Shown here piece by piece: positions 7,514 to 16,902 of a DNA stretch of 43,766 bases. A program made the translations under genes and the position numbers. Numbering within the stretch: the first letter of the stretch is position 1; the number at the start of each line of letters is the position of its first letter. Origin of the DNA: Hyphomicrobiales bacterium (GTDB lineage Bacteria > Pseudomonadota > Alphaproteobacteria > Rhizobiales > JAJFHB01); the NCBI GenBank assembly GCA_021775615.1, contig JAJFHL010000358.1:1-43766 (forward strand), given 5' to 3'. The notes under the pieces are model-generated. The model had not been told where the DNA came from. It saw only the letters and a list, made by a program, of their open reading frames with translations, and searched no databases.

Positions 7514-8938
7514 TCAGGATGATCGGGGGTGTTGCAGGGCAGTGAGCTTCCAGGCCGCGATGTTGGCGATCAGGGCAACGGGCACGAATGCTGCGAATAC
7601 CCACACGGCTGCCGACCTGGCGGCTTCGACGCTCAGTCCGTGTGAGAAACCCGAGCCGTTCGCGACGATGCCGGCGATGGCCGCGCCGAAGGCGTAGCCG
7701 GTCATCTGTACGGTTGGCAGGGAAGATGAAACGCGGTCGCGGTCGGCCTGCGGTGTGCCGGCAATGGTGCGGCGCACGACAAAACCCCAGGCCATGCCGA
7801 AACCGGCGCCCTGACAAAGAGCGAAGGGCAAGAGGGCTTCCATCGGGCCAATGGGCATGATGACCGCGAAACCGATGACGCCAAGGGTGATGAGTGCCGA
7901 GCCGGCAAGGATGATGGCCCGCTCGGCCCTTTCTGCGGCGCCGGACACGGCAATGGCGCCGACCGACCAGGCGACGGATTCGACCGCGATGTAGTAGCCA
8001 GCCGTCAGCGGATCGGCGCCATAGAGAACCTGCATGAGAACGGGCCCGTAAATGGTGAACGAGACCGTTGCAAGCGCGCTCGCCAGGACCATTACGGTCC
8101 CGGCGCCAGGTGCATGGGCGAGGCTCCACGGCCTGAGCGCGAAGATCCGGTTCTTGCTCTGACTGTCTTGCTTGACAAGCAACAGCGCCGCCGTGATGCC
8201 GGCCACACAGAGCAGGGGGGTGGTGAGCACTGTGACGTGGGCGCCTGCGGCGGATATCGCCACCACCGCGACGGCGAGCAACCCAAGCCGGAACCAGGGA
8301 ACCGCCTCACTCGGCGATTTTACATCATGACCGTTTCGTCTCAGGATGAAGAGTACGGCAAGGCCAAGCAGAATGCTCTGGGCACCGAACGCCCAGAAAC
8401 CACCGCGCCACATGCCCCAGGAGGCGAACAGGCCACCGATCAGCGGACCGACCAGCGCCGACGTTCCCCATACCGCCGAAACGACGGCGACCACCTTGAT
8501 CCACAGATGTTTCGGGAACAAGCGGTTCATGCCGACAAAGGTGCCGGCCAGCATCATGCCGCCGCCGATCCCCTGAAGGACCCGCCCGACGAGCATTGTG
8601 GCCATGTCCGGGGCAACAGCGCTCAGGGCGCAGCCGCCGGTGTAAACGATTGCGGCGGCGACGAAGACGTTGCGCAATCCGGCGCGCATGACGAAGAGCC
8701 CCGTAGCTGCTGCCGCCACGATGGATCCCAGCTCGTAGAGCGCCAGTGTCCAGCTGAGATAGGCAACGCCGCCGATGTCGCGCACCGCACTCGGCATCAA
8801 GGTTGCGACGAGAAGGGAGTCGGCGGCGTGCAGCCAGACGCCGAAGCACAGCACGGTGAGAACGCCGAGATAGCGAAAGCCCAGAAGCTCCCTCCAGGTG
8901 TTGTCTCGAGCGGGTGTCAGCTTGGCGCTGTCGGGCAT
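7514..8938 (-). CDS. Major facilitator superfamily transporter
   Basis: A 474-residue membrane protein with roughly 12-14 hydrophobic segments along its length. It shows the drug/H+ antiporter pattern in the first half: LMPSAVRDIGGVAYLSWTLALYEL, then LVGRVLQGIGGGMM (motif C-like glycine-rich helix) and WGTSALVGPLIGGLFASWGMWRGGFW. It is most like multidrug-efflux MFS proteins; the exported compound cannot be read from sequence. It lies 83 bases upstream of the TRAFs-binding-type gene on the same strand, so the two may share a transcript. Its upstream side faces the rnpB promoter region divergently. Confidence 0.85.
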   Translation of the reverse strand: MPDSAKLTPARDNTWRELLGFRYLGVLTVLCFGVWLHAADSLLVATLMPSAVRDIGGVAYLSWTLALYELGSIVAAAATGLFVMRAGLRNVFVAAAIVYTGGCALSAVAPDMATMLVGRVLQGIGGGMMLAGTFVGMNRLFPKHLWIKVVAVVSAVWGTSALVGPLIGGLFASWGMWRGGFWAFGAQSILLGLAVLFILRRNGHDVKSPSEAVPWFRLGLLAVAVVAISAAGAHVTVLTTPLLCVAGITAALLLVKQDSQSKNRIFALRPWSLAHAPGAGTVMVLASALATVSFTIYGPVLMQVLYGADPLTAGYYIAVESVAWSVGAIAVSGAAERAERAIILAGSALITLGVIGFAVIMPIGPMEALLPFALCQGAGFGMAWGFVVRRTIAGTPQADRDRVSSSLPTVQMTGYAFGAAIAGIVANGSGFSHGLSVEAARSAAVWVFAAFVPVALIANIAAWKLTALQHPRSS

Positions 8939-9051
8939 GGGGTCGGCCTTGGCGTTGATCGTTTCTATTATGAAAGTAATTTCTTTATTTATTCAAGGCA
9001 AATTCCACAATCGTCATATCTCTCGTTGCGGGGACTTTGGTTTCAGCCCAC

Positions 9052-9080
9052 TTGACGAAGCTAGCAGTTGGCGCCTAATT
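9052..9080 (+). promoter_or_regulatory. rnpB promoter (-35 TTGACG, 17 bp, -10 CTAATT)
   Basis: TTGACG at 9052-9057 and CTAATT at 9075-9080 are exactly 17 bp apart. The mature RNase P RNA end predicted from helix P1 lies five bases further on, at 9085. Both hexamers fit a housekeeping sigma factor. Confidence 0.75.
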
Positions 9081-9084
9081 CACC

Positions 9085-9462
<378 letters not shown>

Positions 9463-9485
9463 GCTTGTCTTTCTTGTTCTGCACC

Positions 9486-9511
9486 GGCCCGCTCCGCCGC
9501 CGGGCCCGTTT
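9486..9511 (+). terminator. Possible weak terminator after rnpB
   Basis: GGCCCG (9486-9491) pairs with CGGGCC (9501-9506) over a 9-base loop and is followed by a short CGTTT. The U-tract is poor. Nothing else in 9463-9778 looks like a gene; the stretch should hold the dcw promoter, but I see no convincing -35/-10 pair. Confidence 0.3.
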
Positions 9512-9778
9512 CGGCACGAAATGCTCTACGGTCTGTTGAGAATGGCAACCTTTTGTTAACGCTCCCGGAGAGACAATGAAATCCAAGGTGGAACGGACCG
9601 GTAGGAGGTCCCCAACTGTTATGCCGGACAGCCGATGCCGGGCGCCTGATCAACACAGGCGCCGGTCGGTACAGTCCGCAGGCAAACGAATTGAGGGGAG
9701 AAAGGCGCGGGCGTGGTCTCTCTATAGATCTTCCGATGCGGCAGGATCATGCCGCGCCTTTCACTTTTCAGCCCCGAT

Positions 9779-10798
9779 ATGAACGAGACCAACGCGAGCC
9801 ATCCTTCAGTCCACGTTCCGGTGATGCTGGAGGAAGTGCTGGATGCACTCAGCCCCGCAGACGGTGAGGTGTTCGTCGATGGCACGTTCGGTGCGGGCGG
9901 CTATGCGCGGGGGCTTCTGGAACGGGGCCGGTGCCGAGTGATCGGCATTGACCGTGATCCAGATGCGCTGGCGCTGGGGGAGGCGATGGCCAAGGAGTTT
10001 TCCGGCCGGCTCACCGTGCTGGAAGGACGTTTCAGTCAAATGGCGGACCTGGTGCGGAAAAGCGGAACAGACGGGGTCGATGGAGTGGTGCTCGATCTGG
10101 GCGTGTCCTCAATGCAACTTGACCGGGCCGAGCGGGGCTTCTCGTTTGCAAAGGACGGACCGTTGGACATGCGCATGGATCAGGGCCGCGATGCAGAAAC
10201 GCAGAGCGCCGCCGATATCGTCAATACCGCCGATGAAGGCCAGCTCGCCACGATCCTCTTCCGGCTCGGTGAGGAACGAAAGTCGCGCCGAATCGCGCGG
10301 GCAATTGTCCGGTCGCGCGGTGACGCGCCAATCGAAACGACATCGCAACTGGCGTCTATCGTGGAGCGCGCCGCCGGCGGCGGTCATGCCAAGATCCATC
10401 CCGCAACGCGCACGTTTCAGGCCCTGCGCATCTATGTAAACCGGGAACTTGAGGAACTGGAGCGCGGTCTCGCCGCCGCCGAATCGCTCCTGAAATCAGG
10501 CGGACGTCTGGTTGTTGTCTCGTTTCACTCGCTCGAAGACCGCATCGTGAAGACGTTTTTCAGAACCAGGTCCGGTGCGGTGCAGAGGCCGTCCCGGCAT
10601 ATGCCGGATTTGGCCGAAGAGGGGCCAGCGCCATCGTTCGTGATGATAAAGCGCGGTGCCGTCGTGCCGGGAGATGAGGAGACCGGCCGCAATCCACGCG
10701 CACGGTCAGCGAAGCTGAGGGCCGGTGTGCGCACCGATGCGCCGGCACTACCCTTCGATCCGGCCCTCTCGGCCGTGCCGCTTGCCGGGGGCGCGTGA
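9779..10798 (+). CDS. rsmH: 16S rRNA (cytosine-1402-N4)-methyltransferase
   Basis: RsmH (MraW) uses S-adenosylmethionine to methylate N4 of C1402 in 16S rRNA, fine-tuning the ribosomal P site. Signatures are HVPVMLEEVL at the N-terminus, the SAM-binding VDGTFGAGGYARGLL, VLDLGVSSMQLDRAERGFSF, and the C-terminal VVSFHSLEDRIVK. I take the ATG at 9779 (339 residues); an in-frame ATG at 9749 would add ten residues, and neither has a convincing ribosome site. It is the first gene of the dcw cluster here; the usual mraZ is not seen in front. Its TGA is followed directly by the ftsL ATG. Confidence 0.96.
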   Translation: MNETNASHPSVHVPVMLEEVLDALSPADGEVFVDGTFGAGGYARGLLERGRCRVIGIDRDPDALALGEAMAKEFSGRLTVLEGRFSQMADLVRKSGTDGVDGVVLDLGVSSMQLDRAERGFSFAKDGPLDMRMDQGRDAETQSAADIVNTADEGQLATILFRLGEERKSRRIARAIVRSRGDAPIETTSQLASIVERAAGGGHAKIHPATRTFQALRIYVNRELEELERGLAAAESLLKSGGRLVVVSFHSLEDRIVKTFFRTRSGAVQRPSRHMPDLAEEGPAPSFVMIKRGAVVPGDEETGRNPRARSAKLRAGVRTDAPALPFDPALSAVPLAGGA

Positions 10799-11149
10799 AT
10801 GTTGCGGGTTCTCAATATCCTGCTTGCCTGCGGCGTCGTTGCGGTCGCGGTCTGGCTCTACGAATTGAAATACGGTGTCCGAGATTCGGTCGCCGAAATC
10901 GCGCAGCTGGAGCGTGCCATTGCCCGGGCGCAACAGGACCTGACCGTACTGAGAGCCGAGTGGAGCCATGTCGCACGGCCGAAGCGGGTGCAGGATCTCG
11001 CGCAACGCCATCTCGACCTTGAGGGCGTACGCCCGTCACAGATCATTGAGGAACGCACCATAGCCACGACAATCCCCCAACGCGAACCGTCTGAGCCGGT
11101 CTATCCGGGCGACGATCCGATCGCCGGTCTCCTGCGGATCGATCAATGA
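10799..11149 (+). CDS. ftsL: Cell division protein FtsL
   Basis: A 116-residue bitopic membrane protein: a short N-terminus, one transmembrane helix (residues about 3-22, VLNILLACGVVAVAVWLYELK), then a periplasmic heptad coiled coil (AEIAQLERAIARAQQDLTVL). It forms the FtsQLB scaffold with FtsQ and FtsB that activates FtsWI septal synthesis. It begins the base after the rsmH stop and overlaps ftsI by ATGA. The family diverges fast in sequence, so position between rsmH and ftsI is a large part of the evidence. Confidence 0.9.
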   Translation: MLRVLNILLACGVVAVAVWLYELKYGVRDSVAEIAQLERAIARAQQDLTVLRAEWSHVARPKRVQDLAQRHLDLEGVRPSQIIEERTIATTIPQREPSEPVYPGDDPIAGLLRIDQ

Positions 11150-12879
11150 GGCACTTCAAGGAACCGTACCGAGCGGCCGGCGTGAAGCCGACGGCGAAGG
11201 AGACGCTGGCCAACGTTGCGGCCGATGACGCCATGCGGCGGCGGATGGCGGCGCGGTCACGGATTGTCATGGGCGTGTTCATGTTGTGCTTCGCGGTGAT
11301 AGCCGTGCGCGTCGGCTTTGTGACCTTGTGGCCGGCGGATCCTCCCGAGGTTCGGCCGCATGCGGAACGGCCCGACAAGTATCCGCGCCCCGACATCGTC
11401 GACCGTAATGGCGTTGTGCTGGCCACCGAGATCAGGATCTCGTCCATCTTCGTCGACCCGCGAAAGGTCATCGATGTCGACGAGGCCATTGAACTCCTCA
11501 CCGGCAACCTGCCCGAACTGGATGCGAGGGACCTGCGCAAGAAACTGACCAGCAAGCGTGCGTTCGCCTGGATCAAGCGCGAGGTGACGCCCCGCGAGCG
11601 GATCCGGGTACACAATCTGGGCATACCCGGCATCGGCTTCCGGGAAGAAACCCTGCGGGTCTATCCCAACGGGCGTGCGGCGGCGCATGTCATCGGCCAT
11701 GTGGATGTGGACTCCCGAGGTCTTGCCGGCATCGAAAAGTACCTCGACGGCAGAGGCAGCCTTTACGTGGCCTCGCTCGCGGAACCTGAAACCGTAACAT
11801 CCGCCCCGGTGGCGCTGTCTCTCGATCTGCGGGTGCAGCATGCGTTGCACGACGAACTCAGTGTGGCGATGGACCGCTTCCAGGCCATCGGCGCGGGCGG
11901 GATCGTGCTTGATTCCCGCAGCGGCGAAATTGTCGCGCTCGCCTCTTTGCCCGACTATAACCCGAACGATCCTAAGACGTCGCTTGATGAAGCTGCGCTT
12001 AACCGCTTGATTGCAGGCGTTTATGAGTTGGGATCGACATTCAAGGCAATCACCTTCGCAATGGCCTTCGATGAAGGTGTCGCGACACTGCAGAGCACCT
12101 ATGACGCCACCCAGCCGATCCGCGTCGGCTCGTTCCGCATCAGCGATTATCACGCCAAGCGGCGCGTTCTGACGGTGCCGGAAGTGTTCATATACTCGTC
12201 CAATATCGGAACCGCCAAAATGGCGCTGGATGTGGGCCTTGAGAAGCACGAGGCGTTTCTGACCAAGCTCGGTCTGACGCGCAGGCTCAATACCGAACTG
12301 CCCGGCCGCGCGCCGCTGCTGCCGCCGCAATGGAACAAAGTGGCCAGCATGACGATCGGGTTTGGCCATGGCATCTCGGTCACGCCATTGCACCTGGCGA
12401 CCGCGGGTGCGGCGCTGATCAATGGCGGCCATCTGATCACACCGACATTCCTGATCCGCGACGCCTCGGTTGCCATGGCGCAGTCAGAGCAGGTCATCTC
12501 TCCGGAAACCAGTGCCCTGATGCGTCACCTGATGGTGCTCAACGTTTCGGAGGGAACCGCGAAGAAGGCCGGGGTCAAAGGCTATTTCGTCGGCGGCAAG
12601 ACCGGATCTGCAGAAAAAGTCATCAACGGGCGGTACGCAAAGAACAAGCTTTTGACATCATTCCTAGGGATGTTTCCAGGCAACGATCCGCGCTATGTGG
12701 TTCTCATCATGCTGGACGAGCCGAAGCCCGCAGAGGGGACCCATGGTTACAAAACCGCCGGCTGGAACGCCGTGCCCACCGCCGGTAATGTAATCCGGCG
12801 GATCGCCCCGATCCTCGGCCTTTCGCCGGTGCCTGAAGACCCCACCGAGGGCGCCCGTCAAGCCAGTGCCGATCCTTGA
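11146..12879 (+). CDS. ftsI: Peptidoglycan D,D-transpeptidase FtsI (PBP3)
   Basis: Class B penicillin-binding protein that cross-links septal peptidoglycan together with FtsW. It is 577 residues, with a cytoplasmic N-terminus, a single transmembrane helix around residues 38-60, a pedestal domain, and a C-terminal transpeptidase. All three active-site motifs are intact: S297-T-F-K300 (nucleophile S297), S351-S-N353 and K485-T-G487. ATGA overlaps the ftsL stop, which indicates translational coupling. 21 bases separate it from murE. Confidence 0.97.
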   Translation: MRHFKEPYRAAGVKPTAKETLANVAADDAMRRRMAARSRIVMGVFMLCFAVIAVRVGFVTLWPADPPEVRPHAERPDKYPRPDIVDRNGVVLATEIRISSIFVDPRKVIDVDEAIELLTGNLPELDARDLRKKLTSKRAFAWIKREVTPRERIRVHNLGIPGIGFREETLRVYPNGRAAAHVIGHVDVDSRGLAGIEKYLDGRGSLYVASLAEPETVTSAPVALSLDLRVQHALHDELSVAMDRFQAIGAGGIVLDSRSGEIVALASLPDYNPNDPKTSLDEAALNRLIAGVYELGSTFKAITFAMAFDEGVATLQSTYDATQPIRVGSFRISDYHAKRRVLTVPEVFIYSSNIGTAKMALDVGLEKHEAFLTKLGLTRRLNTELPGRAPLLPPQWNKVASMTIGFGHGISVTPLHLATAGAALINGGHLITPTFLIRDASVAMAQSEQVISPETSALMRHLMVLNVSEGTAKKAGVKGYFVGGKTGSAEKVINGRYAKNKLLTSFLGMFPGNDPRYVVLIMLDEPKPAEGTHGYKTAGWNAVPTAGNVIRRIAPILGLSPVPEDPTEGARQASADP

Positions 12880-12900
12880 AACTCTTGCCCCTGACCTTCC

Positions 12901-14364
12901 ATGCTGCTTTCGCAATTGACGCAATCGGGTGATGACCTGCCGCAGGCATGGGCAGACCTCGATATCACAGGCCTGACGGCGGACAGCCGCGACGTCAAGG
13001 CCGGGTTTCTTTTCGCAGCGCTGCCGGGCACCGTCATGGATGGCGCGAAGTTCGTCCCACAGGCCGTTTCGAAGGGAGCGGTCGCCATCTTGGCGCCGCG
13101 AAATGCGGACCTCGAGCTGGCGCCCGGCACGGCTCTTTTGTCGGTTGAGAACCCGAGAAAGACACTGGCCCAGTACGCGGCGAGGTTTTACGGGGCCCAG
13201 CCCGAAATCTGCGTAGCGGTGACCGGCACCAACGGCAAGACGTCGGTGGTCTCATTTGTCCGCCAGATCTGGCAGGCGCTCGGCCACCGTGCCGCGAGCC
13301 TCGGCACCGTGGGTCTCGTCACCCCCGACGGTTCCAGTCCACTGGTGCACACCACGCCTGATCCGGTGGCGCTGCACAAGATGTTGCACCAGCTTGCGAA
13401 TGACGGTGTACAGCACCTGGCGGCGGAAGTCTCAAGTCATGGTCTGGCGCAGTTCCGCGCCGACGGCATTGAACTTTCGGCGGCCGCCTTCACCAATATC
13501 AGCCGCGACCATCTCGATTACCATGACGGCTTCGAGGACTACTTCGGACAGAAACTGAGGCTGTTCTCCGAATTGCTTCAACCCGGGGCTGCCGCCGTCG
13601 TCAACGCCGACAGCCCGGATGGTCAACGCGTCATCGAAGTGTGCCAGGCGCGCGGGCTGGTGGTCTGGACGGTTGGCGAGAACGGTGAGCAGGTCAAACT
13701 CGTGCGGCACGCGCATAACGGCCTCGGCCATAATGTCTGCGTTCGCCATGACGATGAGGAGTTCGATGCCCATATTCCTCTGGTCGGGGACTTCCAGGTT
13801 TCGAACGCGCTGGTCGCGGCCGGACTGGTTCTGGCGACCGGGTCCAGCGCCGCGCCGGTCTTCCGGGCCCTGGAATCGCTGAGGGGCGCCAAGGGCCGCC
13901 TCGATCTGGTTGCCCGCATGGCAAACGGAGCGCTGGTGTTCGTCGACTTTGCCCACACACCCGACGCGCTCAGGAACGCCCTGGCGGCGCTGCGCCCGTT
14001 CACCGAAGGGCGGCTCCTCGTGGTCTTCGGCTGTGGCGGCGACCGCGACCCTGGCAAGCGCGCGCTGATGGGTGAGGCGGCGCGCGATCTTGCCGACGTG
14101 CCCTACGTCACCGACGACAACCCGCGGACCGAAGACGCTGCATCGATCCGCCGCGAGGCGCTGCTTGGCTGCCCGGACGCCATCGAGATCGGCGACCGGC
14201 GCGAGGCGATTGCCGCGGCGATCGGAGATTTGCATGACGGCGATACTTTGGTTATTGCCGGCAAGGGACACGAAAGCGGCCAGATCGTCGGCACCGAAAA
14301 ACTGCCGTTCAGCGATCATGATGTCGTGCGTGAAATCGTCGGTGAAGGAGCAAACCATGCCTGA
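12901..14364 (+). CDS. murE: UDP-MurNAc-L-Ala-D-Glu:meso-diaminopimelate ligase
   Basis: Cytoplasmic Mur ligase adding the third residue of the stem peptide. It has the ATP-binding loop G109-T-N-G-K113-T and the C-terminal D406-N-P-R409, the DNPR signature for meso-diaminopimelate rather than lysine, as expected for a Gram-negative. The conserved GKGHES lies near the C-terminus. 487 residues is normal. The ATG at 12901 has no strong Shine-Dalgarno site. Its last eight bases overlap the start of murF. Confidence 0.97.
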   Translation: MLLSQLTQSGDDLPQAWADLDITGLTADSRDVKAGFLFAALPGTVMDGAKFVPQAVSKGAVAILAPRNADLELAPGTALLSVENPRKTLAQYAARFYGAQPEICVAVTGTNGKTSVVSFVRQIWQALGHRAASLGTVGLVTPDGSSPLVHTTPDPVALHKMLHQLANDGVQHLAAEVSSHGLAQFRADGIELSAAAFTNISRDHLDYHDGFEDYFGQKLRLFSELLQPGAAAVVNADSPDGQRVIEVCQARGLVVWTVGENGEQVKLVRHAHNGLGHNVCVRHDDEEFDAHIPLVGDFQVSNALVAAGLVLATGSSAAPVFRALESLRGAKGRLDLVARMANGALVFVDFAHTPDALRNALAALRPFTEGRLLVVFGCGGDRDPGKRALMGEAARDLADVPYVTDDNPRTEDAASIRREALLGCPDAIEIGDRREAIAAAIGDLHDGDTLVIAGKGHESGQIVGTEKLPFSDHDVVREIVGEGANHA

Positions 14365-15793
14365 CGGCGCTCTGTGGAGTGTACGGGACCTTGCCGAGGC
14401 GACCGGCGGCGAGCTGCATGGCGAAGTTGTGCGCGAGCTCAACGGTGTCTCGATCGACAGCCGCTCGCTCGATCCGGGCGACATCTTTTTCGCCATCGTC
14501 GGGATAAATTCCGATGGCCATCGTTTCGCCGGCGCGGCGCTCGAGGCCGGCGCCGGGATAGCGGTTGTCTCGGACCGCTCGCTGGTCGACCACCTTGAGG
14601 GGCCGCTGCTGATCGTGGACGATACCCTGCGTGCGATGGAGGCGCTTGGCCGGGCAGGGCGGGCCCGCTGCGACGGAACGATCATCGCGGTGACGGGCAG
14701 TGTCGGCAAGACTGGCACAAAAGAGGCCTTGCGTCTGTGTTTCGAAGGCCAGGGCGCGACCCATGCCTCGGTTGCTTCCTACAACAATCACTGGGGTGTT
14801 CCCCTGACGCTGGCGCGGATGCCGCGCGAAACCCGCTATGGGATCTTCGAAGTGGGCATGAACCACCCGGGCGAGATCGCCCCCTTGAGCGCGATGATAC
14901 GGCCGCATATCGCGATCGTGACGAATGTGCAGCCGGTGCATCTGGAAGCCTTTGCGTCGGTCGAGGCCATCGCGGACGAAAAGGCTGCAATATTTTCCGG
15001 TCTCGAACCGGACGGCACCGCCGTGCTCAACCTCGACAACCCGCATTTCGAGCGCCTCCGTGCCGCCGCAACGGGGCGGGGCGTTGAGCGGATCATTACA
15101 TTCGGCCGCGACGAGACCGCCGACGTGCGGCTGACCGATCTGGTGATCATGCCCTCCTGCTCGATCGTTTCGGCCACGGCAAACGGCGTCGACATGACAT
15201 ACAACGTGGGTGCGCCGGGGGAACACCTGGCGCTGAACAGTTTGGGCGTGATGGCCGTGGTTGTGGCGGCCGGAGGCGATCTTGCCCTTGCCGGGCTGAG
15301 CCTTGCAGGCGTGCGCCCGCCAAAGGGCCGTGGTGCCCGTCTTGTGCTCGAAGTGCCGGGCGGCACGGCGACGCTGATCGATGAGAGTTACAATGCCAAC
15401 CCCGCGTCGATGCACGCCGCATTGGCGTTGCTGGGCATGAGCGAGCCGGACACCGGCGGAAGGCGCATCGCGGTTATGGGCGACATGCGCGAATTGGGCG
15501 CCGAAGGGCCTGGTCTGCATACGGAGCTTGCCCCCGCGAGTGATGACGCACGGGTCGATATCGTGTATGCCTGCGGTCCGAATATGGCGCACCTGTGGGA
15601 GGCGCTTGCGGATTTCAGGCGTGGCGTCTATGCCGAAACGTCGGAGGGGCTGAAGGAGCCCTTGCTCGATCTTGTCCGTCCGGGCGATGTGATCATGGTC
15701 AAGGGATCGCTTGGCAGTAAGATGGGCCCACTCGTTGAAGCGTTGTGTGAAAAATTCAAGCCGCAGGGTACCGCGGTCAACTCAGCGGACTGA
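14357..15793 (+). CDS. murF: UDP-MurNAc-tripeptide:D-alanyl-D-alanine ligase
   Basis: Adds D-Ala-D-Ala to the UDP-MurNAc tripeptide, completing the pentapeptide. 478 residues with ATP loop T113-G-S-V-G-K118-T, the central NHPGEIAPLSAMIRPHIAI and the C-terminal-domain start IDESYNANPASM. The frame is open well upstream inside murE, but the ATG at 14357 (MPDGALWSVRDLAEATGG) matches the family N-terminus. It has GGTGAAGGAG at a proper distance and overlaps the murE stop by eight bases. Confidence 0.97.
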   Translation: MPDGALWSVRDLAEATGGELHGEVVRELNGVSIDSRSLDPGDIFFAIVGINSDGHRFAGAALEAGAGIAVVSDRSLVDHLEGPLLIVDDTLRAMEALGRAGRARCDGTIIAVTGSVGKTGTKEALRLCFEGQGATHASVASYNNHWGVPLTLARMPRETRYGIFEVGMNHPGEIAPLSAMIRPHIAIVTNVQPVHLEAFASVEAIADEKAAIFSGLEPDGTAVLNLDNPHFERLRAAATGRGVERIITFGRDETADVRLTDLVIMPSCSIVSATANGVDMTYNVGAPGEHLALNSLGVMAVVVAAGGDLALAGLSLAGVRPPKGRGARLVLEVPGGTATLIDESYNANPASMHAALALLGMSEPDTGGRRIAVMGDMRELGAEGPGLHTELAPASDDARVDIVYACGPNMAHLWEALADFRRGVYAETSEGLKEPLLDLVRPGDVIMVKGSLGSKMGPLVEALCEKFKPQGTAVNSAD

Positions 15794-15812
15794 CCGCATG
15801 GATGGCATCTGA

Positions 15813-16901
15813 ATGCTGCAGTATCTGCTCGTCGAACTCAGCGACCAAATCTCCGTTTTCAACGTTTTCAGGTATCTGACGTTCCGCACCGGTGGCGCGA
15901 TCATGACAGCGCTGATCTTCGTCTTTCTGTTCGGGCCGGCACTGATCAACGCGCTGCGCGTCCGCCAGGGCAAGGGCCAGCCGATCAGGGACGATGGTCC
16001 CGAGCGCCATCTGATCGAAAAGCAGGGCACACCGACCATGGGTGACCTGATGATGCTGAGCGGCATCACCGTGGCGACCCTCTTATGGGGCAACCTCAGC
16101 AACCCCTACCTCTGGGTGGTCCTTCTGGTCACGCTTGGGTTCGGTCTGGTTGGCCTTTATGACGACTATCTCAAGGTCAGCCGCGCCTCGTCGCGAGGGT
16201 TCCCCGGCAAAGTCAAATTTGCCATCGAATGCGTGATGGCGGCGGTTGCCTGCTACTACCTGACACAGCTCGGCACAGCACCGTTTTCCACCTCGCTCGC
16301 GTTCCCGTTCTTCAAGGACTTCCTGCTCGACCTCGGCTGGTTCTTCGTCGTCTTCGGCGTCGTCGTCATTGTCGGCGCCGGCAATTCGGTCAACCTGACC
16401 GACGGGCTGGACGGGCTGGCCATCGTGCCGGTCATGATTGCGGCCGCCAGCTTCGGACTGATCGCCTATCTGGCGGGCAACGCGGTGTTCTCGGAGTATC
16501 TGCAGATCCACTTCATCAAGGGCACCGGTGAGATTTCCGTGTTCTGCGGAGCGGTTCTGGGAGCCGGCCTCGGGTTCTTGTGGTTCAACGCACCGCCGGC
16601 GATGATCTTCATGGGTGATACCGGCTCGCTGTCGCTGGGCAGCGCGCTGGGTGCCATCGCGGTGGCGACGAAGCATGAGTTCGTTCTGGCGATCGTTGGC
16701 GGGCTCTTCGTGCTTGAAGCGGTTTCGGTGATTGTCCAGGTGGCCTCATTCAAGCTTACCGGCAAGCGGATCTTCCGCATGGCGCCGCTGCATCACCATT
16801 TCGAGCAGAAGGGCTGGGCAGAAGCCACGATCGTGGTGCGGTTCTGGATCATCGCGGTGGTACTGGCGCTGGTTGGCCTGGCCACGCTGAAACTGAGATA
16901 A
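15813..16901 (+). CDS. mraY: Phospho-N-acetylmuramoyl-pentapeptide transferase
   Basis: Integral membrane enzyme joining UDP-MurNAc-pentapeptide to undecaprenyl phosphate to make lipid I. 362 residues with about ten transmembrane helices. Conserved motifs are [27 protein letters not shown] (catalytic Asp pair), [21 protein letters not shown] and the histidine loop [12 protein letters not shown]. It begins 19 bases after the murF stop and ends one base before the murD ATG. Confidence 0.97.
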   Translation: MLQYLLVELSDQISVFNVFRYLTFRTGGAIMTALIFVFLFGPALINALRVRQGKGQPIRDDGPERHLIEKQGTPTMGDLMMLSGITVATLLWGNLSNPYLWVVLLVTLGFGLVGLYDDYLKVSRASSRGFPGKVKFAIECVMAAVACYYLTQLGTAPFSTSLAFPFFKDFLLDLGWFFVVFGVVVIVGAGNSVNLTDGLDGLAIVPVMIAAASFGLIAYLAGNAVFSEYLQIHFIKGTGEISVFCGAVLGAGLGFLWFNAPPAMIFMGDTGSLSLGSALGAIAVATKHEFVLAIVGGLFVLEAVSVIVQVASFKLTGKRIFRMAPLHHHFEQKGWAEATIVVRFWIIAVVLALVGLATLKLR

Positions 16902-16902
16902 C

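Noticed and set aside
7431-8129. Upstream extension of the TRAFs-binding-type gene to about 724 residues
   Set aside because: The extension overlaps the MFS transporter gene in another frame and is Arg- and His-rich with no family resemblance.
8114-9055. A 313-codon plus-strand frame opposite the MFS transporter
   Set aside because: It is antisense to a clear membrane transporter, and its product is low-complexity and charged.
9576-9782. A 68-codon frame with a fair ribosome site, considered as a remnant mraZ
   Set aside because: The product (many R and S residues) shows no MraZ/AbrB-like pattern; position alone is not enough.
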